Positions 23,677 to 31,958 of a DNA stretch of 45,847 nt are shown piece by piece (within the stretch, counting starts at the first letter, position 1; each line of letters starts with the position of its first letter). The position numbers and the translations under genes were made by a program. This stretch comes from Flavobacterium shii. GTDB lineage: Bacteria > Bacteroidota > Bacteroidia > Flavobacteriales > Flavobacteriaceae. The stretch covers positions 1-45,847 of the forward strand of contig NZ_JAOZEW010000033.1 in assembly GCF_025847235.1 (NCBI RefSeq). Direction: 5' to 3'. Below the pieces are notes generated by a model. That model was not told the DNA's origin and ran no database searches. It saw only the letters and a list, made by a program, of their open reading frames with translations.

Positions 23677-26408
23677 ATCAACATATCAGCATCCCAAAAA
23701 ACGTCAGTTCTAATGATGACATGAGTTTTGACTTCCTTCGAAAAAAAGGAATCGAGTACATCGAATCATTAGGAAGCCAGTTTTGGACCGATTATAATAC
23801 CCATGATCCTGGGATTACGATCATGGAAGTACTTTCTTATGCGATTACCGATTTGGGTATGAGAATCAATTTGCCTATTGAAAATTTATTAAGTAATAAA
23901 TCCAATCCTATTGATCAACAGTTTTTTACAGCTTCTAAAATATTACCAATGCAAGCTGTAACAGCTCTGGATTACCGAAAAATTTTAATTGATATCGACC
24001 CTGGAATCAAAAATTGCTGGCTTCAGCAAACAACCAAAAAATTATATGTCAACTGTAAAGAAGCAAAAATTTCGCTTAACAAAAAAGATTTCATTACAAC
24101 CTTAGATAGCTTTATCAAAGAATCTGAAATTAAAGGATATTATAACATATTAGTTGATTTTGATGAAATTAATCCAGCTCAGAAAGACCTGCTTAAAACT
24201 AAAATAATCAAAAAATTTCACGAGAACAGAAACCTTTGTGAAGATCTTTTGGAAGTGCGGGAAGTAGAAATTCAGCCTATTGCCGTTTGTGCATTAATTG
24301 AAATCGAGCCCGAAGCCAACGAAGAATATGTTCATGCATTAATCACTTTGGAACTTGAAAAATACTTATCGCCAACCATTAAATATTATTCGCTAGCCGA
24401 AATGTTTGAAAAAGGCTATTCAAGTGATCAGATTTTTGAAGGGCCTTTTTTGGATAAAGGATTTATTGATACTACCGAATTAGAAAATTCTTCGTTGAGA
24501 ACTGAGGTCCGTCTTTCTGACATTATGCAAATTATCATGAATATAGAAGGCGTAATCGTAATCAAGGACATCTCTTTAAACAATTGTGAAGCCATAGAAA
24601 CGGAAGGAAGCGTTTGGAACATTTGCATCCAGCCTAACAAAAAACCAATCCTTTGTAATAAAAGTGTACTGAATTTTAGCAAAGGAGTTTTGCCGGTTAC
24701 AGTTAATAAAGTAAAAGCAAAAAAATATTTAAATGAATTAAAAGAAGACCTTTCTTATTCACAACAAGATGCGGCTAAAAACAGGGAACTAAAAATACCT
24801 CAAGGTAAAATTACAGCTTCTGATTTTTATACCAGTATTACAAATAATTTTCCTGAAAATTATGGTATTGGCGAAATTGGCTTATCAGAATCTGCTGGCA
24901 TTGAACGAAAGGCCAAAGCCAAACAATTAAAAGGATATTTGCTTTTTTTTGATCAAATTTTGGCTAGTTATTTCAAACAATTAAGCAAGATTAAAGAATT
25001 GCTTTCCATCAACGATAATTTGTCAAATACCTATTTCACTCAGGCTATTTCGGATATGACAGGTTTTGATGAAATTGTAAATGAGGCATATTTATCTTCC
25101 AATGAAGAAAAACTAGACGAATTACTATTTGACAATCTCGACGATGCCGTTAAAAGACAAAACCAAATAAAAGACCATCTTATTGCACGATTTGCAGAAC
25201 GATTTGCAGAATATGCCTTTTTAATGAAATCATTGTATAGTACCTCTTCTGATGAAATCGTACTACAAAACAAATCCGATTTTTTAATCAATTACGATAC
25301 CATAAGCAGCAAACGAGGCAGTGGGTTTAATTATTTTAATCAACCTATACCTAATTTGTGGAATACATTTAATGTGACAGGATTGGAAAACCGAATTGCA
25401 GGTTTATTAGGAATCAGAGGAGATGAAAATCCGAATACAGGCAAAAGAGGAATCAAAAGGAAAGACATATCCGGTTTGTTTGTTCAACTTTATGATCCCA
25501 GTCCAGGCATGCTTCCCAATCATTTTAGATGGAGAATAAGAAATAGTGTCAATAAAATAATACTAACTGCAACCGAAGATTATGACAACCAATCGAATGC
25601 GATTAAAGAAATGTACTTTTCAATCCTGAAAATTTACGAAACCAGTAAAAAAGAAATTGAACAGTCGTTTAAAGATCTTTTTAAAAACAGAGATAATGGG
25701 ATTGCTTTTAAAGATACTGTTATCAACACGTTTGAAGTAATAGAATCGAATACTCATAAATATTCGTTTCACATCATCAACCCCGAACATGTTAATGACC
25801 TTAGTAATCCAGACAGAATCATTGCGCGCCAATACAAACTCTATCCAACATTAGAAGAAGTAAAAGCGGCAATGCTGGATTTACTAATTTTCTTTAAAAA
25901 AGAATTCAGCGACGAAGGTATTTTTCTGGTAGAGCATATCCTGCTAGTTCCCGACCCAAACAAAGTAATTGATGCAAGTTATTACATGCCGATATGCGTA
26001 GACGATTGCTCGGGTGATTGTTGTATCCCCAATCCGTATTCGTTTAAAATTAGTGTGGTTTTACCTGGATATACATATCGTTTTATGGATATTGACTTTA
26101 GAAATTTTGCCGAAAACGTAATTCGGCAAGAAATTCCATCTCACATTTTAGGTAAAATCTGCTGGATTGGATATCGAAAAGATCAAATCATCCCAAAAGA
26201 TAATGACTTGCTCGATTTTGAAAGAGATTTCAAAAAATTTCTGATGGATAAAACGCATAACAAACAAAATGCCTTACCAAAATTCATCGAATCATTGTCC
26301 AAATTAAATTCTGTTTATCCTACAGGTACATTGTACAATTGTGTAGATGAAGAAGAAGATATTTCGGGAAAAATAATATTAGGAAAAACAAATTTAGGAA
26401 CATTATAA
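23664..26408 (+). CDS. Baseplate wedge protein (Pvc12-like)
   Basis: 914 residues. The start (DFLRKKGIEYIESLGSQFWT, then DYNTHDPGITIMEVLSYAIT) is typical of the second large eCIS wedge protein (Afp12/Pvc12). A helical middle (about 410-540) and a C-terminal LFFKKEFSDEGIFLVEHILL block follow, with a Cys-rich patch CVDDCSGDCCIPNPYSF (about 777-795) and a gp6-like VVLPGYTYRFMD. The Cys patch is possibly a metal site or surface loop. It is translationally coupled to the Pvc11-like gene through a 13-bp overlap, and both proteins form the wedge heterodimer. Confidence 0.9.
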   Translation: MSTLNQHISIPKNVSSNDDMSFDFLRKKGIEYIESLGSQFWTDYNTHDPGITIMEVLSYAITDLGMRINLPIENLLSNKSNPIDQQFFTASKILPMQAVTALDYRKILIDIDPGIKNCWLQQTTKKLYVNCKEAKISLNKKDFITTLDSFIKESEIKGYYNILVDFDEINPAQKDLLKTKIIKKFHENRNLCEDLLEVREVEIQPIAVCALIEIEPEANEEYVHALITLELEKYLSPTIKYYSLAEMFEKGYSSDQIFEGPFLDKGFIDTTELENSSLRTEVRLSDIMQIIMNIEGVIVIKDISLNNCEAIETEGSVWNICIQPNKKPILCNKSVLNFSKGVLPVTVNKVKAKKYLNELKEDLSYSQQDAAKNRELKIPQGKITASDFYTSITNNFPENYGIGEIGLSESAGIERKAKAKQLKGYLLFFDQILASYFKQLSKIKELLSINDNLSNTYFTQAISDMTGFDEIVNEAYLSSNEEKLDELLFDNLDDAVKRQNQIKDHLIARFAERFAEYAFLMKSLYSTSSDEIVLQNKSDFLINYDTISSKRGSGFNYFNQPIPNLWNTFNVTGLENRIAGLLGIRGDENPNTGKRGIKRKDISGLFVQLYDPSPGMLPNHFRWRIRNSVNKIILTATEDYDNQSNAIKEMYFSILKIYETSKKEIEQSFKDLFKNRDNGIAFKDTVINTFEVIESNTHKYSFHIINPEHVNDLSNPDRIIARQYKLYPTLEEVKAAMLDLLIFFKKEFSDEGIFLVEHILLVPDPNKVIDASYYMPICVDDCSGDCCIPNPYSFKISVVLPGYTYRFMDIDFRNFAENVIRQEIPSHILGKICWIGYRKDQIIPKDNDLLDFERDFKKFLMDKTHNKQNALPKFIESLSKLNSVYPTGTLYNCVDEEEDISGKIILGKTNLGTL

Positions 26409-26420
26409 AAATACAAGGTC

Positions 26421-29213
26421 ATGGCAACAAAACTTACCACCATTACAGGGAATTATCATAGTTATGTAGAAGATCAAGTGTTAACACACTATCAACTCAA
26501 TGAAACTATTGATTATTTTGATGACCAAAATCGAATGAACAGAATATTTCTTACCGGTACAGGAATATTTTGTGGTTTTCAGGTTTCAGTCGATTCCGGC
26601 TACACTACTGTAACGATAATGCAGGGAAATGGAATTACTACTGACGGGGATTTGATGAAATTAAAAAAAGAAACCAATAAGCCATTGGCAATTGCAATTA
26701 AACAAAAACTGTTCACGATTGATTTTCCTAAAATTGATTATAAATCCTACCGATTATTTAATAATGATAAAGCCAATTACCCTCCTTTTAAAGACGCTAG
26801 TAATGTGATCTTACCTATGTGGGAATTACTGCCTGAAAAACCAAGCGGAACTCCTTTGGATAGTGGCGAATCACTATTGACTAATTTCGCTAATTTAAAA
26901 GATCAGGTTGTTATATTATATCTTGAAAACTATACTAAAGACGCTTCCTTGTGTGATGACGTCGATTGTTCTAACAAAGGGGGTGAAGAAGTTTTTAATA
27001 TAAGAGTATTGGTAGTTAGCCAAGCAAATGCTAACATTATTATTAGCAAAAACGGCTCTGTAGAAAGGGATCCTATTTACAATAAATACGATGTTTATCA
27101 AAAATACAGTTTACTTGACGAATTGGGTGTAAAAAAAGTAATTCCTACATTCAATAGCACTTCAACTACCAATCAAATCAAACAACTTTTTAATACTGTT
27201 GTCAACGACACAACATTTCAAACAGATTTAATTGCCAATTTAACTACGCTACTCTCCTCTTTTGGTTATTCTACACAGCTTTTAGATATCATCAACCGCA
27301 TTAATACATTATTTACAATTGACCCAAACAATGTCCCAACAGATATTCATTATCGATACGATTTATTAAAAGATATCGTGGCGACTTACAAAGAATTGAA
27401 AGATCTTTTCATCCAACTTAAATCTGAGTGTAATCCACCAATAAATTCATTTCCAAAACATTTATTATTAGGACTTGTAGAAGATCCCAATCGTTTTAAA
27501 AACTACAGACATCAATTTTACAAAGCGTCCGCTTTAGATCAAAATAAAACATTCAGCAATTTTGACTCTTTAGTAAGAAGGCTCAAAAGTATTTTGGATA
27601 ATTATGAGGTAACTGCCAATACTATTAAAATTACGCCCTCTAAAGCAATGGGAAAATTAGGTGCTAAATCGGTTCCCTATTACTATAATGTCGACGACAA
27701 TTTATTGCATGCCTGGGATTTTGAAAAAAGTAGTCTTTATATACATCTAACCAATTTTGGCTATCATACCACAAATCTGGTGAACAACGATTACATTAAA
27801 TCTCCACTCCTTTATTGTACAGATGATTACGATTTTTATCGAATAGAAGGGTATCTAAACGGTAGTGTCGACGATGCAAAAACGTTTTTAAATTCCAAGA
27901 GAATAGAATACGGATTGGATTTTGACTTTTATATTCTGGATATTATCGAAAATGCAGCCGATTTAAAAATCTTATTCAACACTAATTATTCCTTCGAGCA
28001 CAAAGCTGGTGTTAAAAAAGGGGGAACTTTATTGCTGTTAAAGTCAGGAAATACATTCATAACCGATTTTGCCATTGAAGGAAAAATAAAACCAGACAGC
28101 GGATTGGGATGTTGTACAATCATGGGCTGCTTATATCCTTGGATTAGTTCATTGCGATATATTAATAATTTATCCAGAAGTACAAGAGGCACCAAAAGTA
28201 AGAGAATTGATATGCCAACACATTATAGGCTAAGCATAAAAAAATATTCTATAAATGGCGTTAATTTAATTAATGACAGAGTTCTAGTAAACATTCCATT
28301 AGATCAAATTCTTGCCCGTCGTTTACATGTGGTAATGGAAACACTCAATACTCAATTCCCAACTGGTCTTTTATTTGATTTTATTGAAGAAGAAAAAAAA
28401 CTAAGAATTATGAGACTTGAAAAAGATGTATTTGAATTTGAAGTCCAAGATATTACACTCTCAAGGGATACTCCTACCTATAAATTTACCGAAACTGGAG
28501 TAACCAAAAATGACAAAATTTACACTTCAAATAAAATAACTTGCTCTATTATTAATTCCCATAAAGCGGATATATATAGAAAAATTCATTCTTATTACGA
28601 TCCTATTAACAAAGACGATGATGATTTTGGTCGCTTTAATCAAGATTGGAGTAAATGGGAATATTTAAAACGTAAATTACGATTCCATCCTGTTACAGAA
28701 AAATTCCCAAGATTTCCAAAAGTATTTAATGATTTTTATAGAATCCCAGTGTATACTCAATATGAACAAACAATAACAGTAGCTCAAGAACTAATAGAAA
28801 TTGCTAATCAAATCAATGAAATAGATAATAAACTTACACATATCTATATTGGTGGAGACTGGACAAGCGGAAACTGGGTTAATCCTATAATGCAATCTTA
28901 TTATTTAGACAATAGTACCAATACAGACGATGCCTTAGTATTATTTATGAATTTAAGAAAAAAGATTCATAATGAAGACAAAGTGAGTAAATACATGATT
29001 CATATTGATACTCCAAGAAATATAAAACTTTCGGATTTTCAAGACTTATTTACCAGATATGCTAAAAAAGCAGAATTTTATTTTTACAAACCTGCCAATG
29101 GTTACTTTATTTTGATAGGAAGAAATCGTGAAGCGGCACGTGAAGACAAAACAAAAAAAATAATCACACCCGTTACCGAGAAAAATATCAGAAAACCGAA
29201 TGACCTCAAATAA
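26421..29213 (+). CDS. Large eCIS protein at the Pvc13 (tail-fibre) position
   Basis: 930 residues with no named domain that I can assign. The N-terminus (YHSYVEDQVLTHYQLNETID, FLTGTGIFCGFQV, GNGITTDGDLM) matches a protein type seen in Bacteroidetes eCIS operons after Pvc12. It includes a likely helical segment (about 235-345) and further mixed regions ending KTKKIITPVTEKNIRKPNDL. There is no signal peptide and no collagen- or fibre-like repeat, so it is unlike the phage-type tail fibre of PVC. It is the last gene before the hairpin at 29215-29252. A peripheral baseplate or host-recognition role is inferred from position only. Confidence 0.65.
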   Translation: MATKLTTITGNYHSYVEDQVLTHYQLNETIDYFDDQNRMNRIFLTGTGIFCGFQVSVDSGYTTVTIMQGNGITTDGDLMKLKKETNKPLAIAIKQKLFTIDFPKIDYKSYRLFNNDKANYPPFKDASNVILPMWELLPEKPSGTPLDSGESLLTNFANLKDQVVILYLENYTKDASLCDDVDCSNKGGEEVFNIRVLVVSQANANIIISKNGSVERDPIYNKYDVYQKYSLLDELGVKKVIPTFNSTSTTNQIKQLFNTVVNDTTFQTDLIANLTTLLSSFGYSTQLLDIINRINTLFTIDPNNVPTDIHYRYDLLKDIVATYKELKDLFIQLKSECNPPINSFPKHLLLGLVEDPNRFKNYRHQFYKASALDQNKTFSNFDSLVRRLKSILDNYEVTANTIKITPSKAMGKLGAKSVPYYYNVDDNLLHAWDFEKSSLYIHLTNFGYHTTNLVNNDYIKSPLLYCTDDYDFYRIEGYLNGSVDDAKTFLNSKRIEYGLDFDFYILDIIENAADLKILFNTNYSFEHKAGVKKGGTLLLLKSGNTFITDFAIEGKIKPDSGLGCCTIMGCLYPWISSLRYINNLSRSTRGTKSKRIDMPTHYRLSIKKYSINGVNLINDRVLVNIPLDQILARRLHVVMETLNTQFPTGLLFDFIEEEKKLRIMRLEKDVFEFEVQDITLSRDTPTYKFTETGVTKNDKIYTSNKITCSIINSHKADIYRKIHSYYDPINKDDDDFGRFNQDWSKWEYLKRKLRFHPVTEKFPRFPKVFNDFYRIPVYTQYEQTITVAQELIEIANQINEIDNKLTHIYIGGDWTSGNWVNPIMQSYYLDNSTNTDDALVLFMNLRKKIHNEDKVSKYMIHIDTPRNIKLSDFQDLFTRYAKKAEFYFYKPANGYFILIGRNREAAREDKTKKIITPVTEKNIRKPNDLK

Positions 29214-29214
29214 A

Positions 29215-29252
29215 AAAGCTTGAGACTAATACCAAGGTACGTCTCAAGCTTT
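29215..29252 (+). terminator. Hairpin dividing the eCIS cluster
   Basis: Perfect 12-bp stem AAAGCTTGAGAC/GTCTCAAGCTTT with a 14-nt loop, starting 2 bp after the stop of the 930-aa gene. It ends the structural block. The downstream side lacks a long U-run (TTTAATGGGG), so read-through is possible. Confidence 0.7.
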
Positions 29253-29350
29253 AATGGGGAGATGCAACCGCAGTACGGTAACTCTTTTTTCCCAGTATAA
29301 CCATTCGGTCTACTACAAATTTAAGAATAAAAATTTTACTACCAAACAAA

Positions 29351-30775
29351 ATGGCTAGAAATTTACATAGTATCCAAAGAGTTCTTTTTGAAATAGATAC
29401 CCATTCAATGCTGATGGCTAATTCTTTCAAAAATAGCCTTGCTGTGTTCCTACAAGATGAAGTCGTTCCTGTTTTAGAAAAACAATTTGACCTTATTGAG
29501 AGTATCGGAAATAAGATAGTTCAAATAGAAAAATTAGAAATTTCTATTCAGTCCAATACCTGGGAAAATGATAGTATCTTTTCTAAAAACGATATAAAAA
29601 ATCAAATCGAAAAAGAGATTCAAAAAGCTTTAAATGAGTTGCAAAAGACAACTACGAATAAAGAGGAAAAAGAATCAAAAATTGAAACTATATCACCCGA
29701 AGATAAAGAGTTGAAAACGCTGCTCTATTTTATAGAAAATGGAAGTATGCCCTGGTGGGTTTCCAAGGAAGATGAAATAGACTTTTTCAAAAAAATTAAT
29801 TTTGAAAATCTTAAAAACGATGTTTTCAAAATTCAGTTTCGCAATTTAATTCAACAGAAAAAAGTTCAGAAACGAATTATAGATCAATTTGCAAATAAGG
29901 AAATTGTACTTTTTACTTCTGTCCTCTTAGATTCAGAAGCACAACAAAAAATGCTGTCTAAAACCCCTTTATTACAATTACTGAACAAAAAATCGTATGA
30001 ATTTAAATCCCTTTTCTGGCAATTGATTTTTGATGTTTCGAATGAAAAAAAACCGATGGATCTTGTCTTCTTTTATCATCAAAAACGAGCTGAATTCTCA
30101 TCTGTAAAAATGTCTTTTGAGCTTTTTATCCAAAACCTGAAAGCATTTTTCCCTCTTAATGCAAGTGCTGATGAATTAACGAAAATGAACGACAATTATC
30201 TGAATTCAGAAAAAGTAAAATCAGCTGTAAAACCCGAATCTACAATCGAAAATCCTAAAATTGAAGCAGAAAAAATCAATTCGGAATCGTGTTATGTACA
30301 AAATGCAGGGTTAATCATTTTGCATCCATTTTTTAAAGAACTACTTAAAAGCTGTGGTTTAATGGGTGATAGCAATACTCTTTTAAACAAAGAACTAGCA
30401 GCACATATTTTACATTATGCTGCTACAAAAAGAGAAAATGATTATGAACACACCATGCTTTTTGAGAAGTTTTTATGCGGAATACCATTGCATCAATCCA
30501 TACAAAGAGAAGTCAAAATTGAGGAACTACACAAACAACAAGTAGAAGAAATGTTAGCTTCTGCCCTGCTCCATTGGTCAGCTTTAAAGAATACTTCAAC
30601 AGGAGTTTTAAGGAGTGAATTTCTTCAAAGAGAAGGCAAATTGGATTGGAGTGAATCCAATCCAAAACTAACTATCGAAAGAAAAACACAAGATTTATTA
30701 TTAGAAAAAATTCCGTGGAATATTACCATCGTTAAAATTCCATGGATAGAAAAATTAATCTATACCCAATGGTAA
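29351..30775 (+). CDS. eCIS tape-measure-family protein (Pvc14-like)
   Basis: 474 residues of the contractile-injection-system tape-measure family. The N-terminus HSIQRVLFEIDTHSMLMANS with LQDEVVPVLEKQFD and the C-terminal NAGLIILHPFFKELLKSCGL are both diagnostic, and the end LEKIPWNITIVKIPWIEKLI also fits. A charged helical linker lies between about 90 and 125. This protein is thought to set tube length. It starts the second eCIS block, after a 137-bp gap containing the hairpin, and is 12 bp before the first DUF4157 gene. Confidence 0.92.
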   Translation: MARNLHSIQRVLFEIDTHSMLMANSFKNSLAVFLQDEVVPVLEKQFDLIESIGNKIVQIEKLEISIQSNTWENDSIFSKNDIKNQIEKEIQKALNELQKTTTNKEEKESKIETISPEDKELKTLLYFIENGSMPWWVSKEDEIDFFKKINFENLKNDVFKIQFRNLIQQKKVQKRIIDQFANKEIVLFTSVLLDSEAQQKMLSKTPLLQLLNKKSYEFKSLFWQLIFDVSNEKKPMDLVFFYHQKRAEFSSVKMSFELFIQNLKAFFPLNASADELTKMNDNYLNSEKVKSAVKPESTIENPKIEAEKINSESCYVQNAGLIILHPFFKELLKSCGLMGDSNTLLNKELAAHILHYAATKRENDYEHTMLFEKFLCGIPLHQSIQREVKIEELHKQQVEEMLASALLHWSALKNTSTGVLRSEFLQREGKLDWSESNPKLTIERKTQDLLLEKIPWNITIVKIPWIEKLIYTQW

Positions 30776-30787
30776 AAATTTATAGTT

Positions 30788-31942
30788 ATGAGAGCATTTG
30801 AACAACGAAAAAAAGACAGTCCTGCCAACACTAGTTTTTTTAGCCCTAAGATTCAGAAAAAACTAAAAACTGGTACAGTTGGGGATCACTATGAAGTTGA
30901 AGCAGACAAAGTTGCCGATAAAGTGGTGAATAAAGATTTTTCAGGAGGCGGGCTTCTACAGTCGAAAGAAGAAGTGCAACAAAAACCTATTTCGGAAACA
31001 ATTTCATCTGTACAGCGTAAAGAAATGAAGGAAGAAGAACCTGTTCAAAAAAAAACTGATAAAAAAGAAGAAGAAAAACCCGTTCAGGCGAAGTGTAAAG
31101 ATTGTGAAAAAGAAGATAAGGTTCAGAAAAAAGAGGAAAAAGAAAAAGAGAAAGAAAAACCTATTCAGAAAAAAGAAAAAAATACCGAAAGTGAAGTTCA
31201 CGATAAGGATATTGAAGGTAAACTGGATAACTCAAAAGGAGGCGGAACTAGCTTGGACAAAAGAACTAAAGGAGAAATGGAATCTGGCTTTGGTAACGAT
31301 TTCAGTAATGTAAAAATTCATACAGATAGTAATGCTGTCCAAATGAGTCAGGAATTGGGTGCTCAGGCTTTTACCAGTGGCAATGATGTCTATTTTAATG
31401 AAGGTAAATACAATCCCAATTCCAAAGAAGGAAAACACTTACTGGCACATGAATTAACGCATACTGTTCAGCAAACTGGAATGGTACAAAAATCAACACT
31501 AGAAAATAATCCGGATGGCATTGATAAAATTGCTGGTCCGGAAACAATAGGTCCTTTAGACAATACGCTGGAGGAACAAAAGGGAGGTGAAAAAAAAGTC
31601 TCCTGTGACGAAACAGTTCCTTTCCATGAAGGACCTTTTACGAGTGAAGCAAGCGCTGGTTTTTTCAGTACTCCACAATGTCCCAACGTTACAATCACGA
31701 TAGATGCTACTGCCCAGATAGTTCAATCTCATAATTGTTCCTCTTTGGAAATTAGTATCGATCATGTTCAAAGAACAAAAAAAACGATACAGATAGATCG
31801 CAATGGAAATGGACATTTTATCGGCACATTTACAATGCAGAATCATAAAGATATACATAAATTATTTTTCACTATGCCAGGGGATTGTAAAGGAATGAAC
31901 GATTCATTCACTGTTAGTGGAACTATTCGACGTCATTCATAA
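30788..31942 (+). CDS. DUF4157 eCIS cargo candidate with beta-rich C-terminus
   Basis: 384 residues. The N-terminus has the eCIS-type motif GDHYEVEADKVADKVV (about 35-50), then a low-complexity Lys/Glu/Gln linker with VQAKCKDCEKEDKVQKK. The DUF4157 core spans about 155-230: LDKRTKGEMESGFGNDFSNV through LLAHELTHTVQQ, with HELTH at 221-225. DUF4157 proteins are strongly associated with eCIS as cargo or loading modules. Residues about 270-384 form a separate strand-rich domain (e.g. PNVTITIDATAQIVQSHNCS) with no catalytic motif that I recognise. Possibly a small effector or an adaptor for loading other cargo. Confidence 0.85.
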   Translation: MRAFEQRKKDSPANTSFFSPKIQKKLKTGTVGDHYEVEADKVADKVVNKDFSGGGLLQSKEEVQQKPISETISSVQRKEMKEEEPVQKKTDKKEEEKPVQAKCKDCEKEDKVQKKEEKEKEKEKPIQKKEKNTESEVHDKDIEGKLDNSKGGGTSLDKRTKGEMESGFGNDFSNVKIHTDSNAVQMSQELGAQAFTSGNDVYFNEGKYNPNSKEGKHLLAHELTHTVQQTGMVQKSTLENNPDGIDKIAGPETIGPLDNTLEEQKGGEKKVSCDETVPFHEGPFTSEASAGFFSTPQCPNVTITIDATAQIVQSHNCSSLEISIDHVQRTKKTIQIDRNGNGHFIGTFTMQNHKDIHKLFFTMPGDCKGMNDSFTVSGTIRRHS

Positions 31943-31958
31943 GTTTATTTTTTATTAA

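Noticed and set aside
31104..31313. Lys/Arg-rich open frame in the plus strand
   Set aside because: It is a shifted reading of the repetitive QKK-type linker of the DUF4157 gene at 30788-31942.
31441..31455. HELTH as evidence of an active protease in DUF4157 proteins
   Set aside because: HExxH is present in both proteins, but I could not see a third zinc ligand in either, and DUF4157 is better known as a cargo/loading marker.
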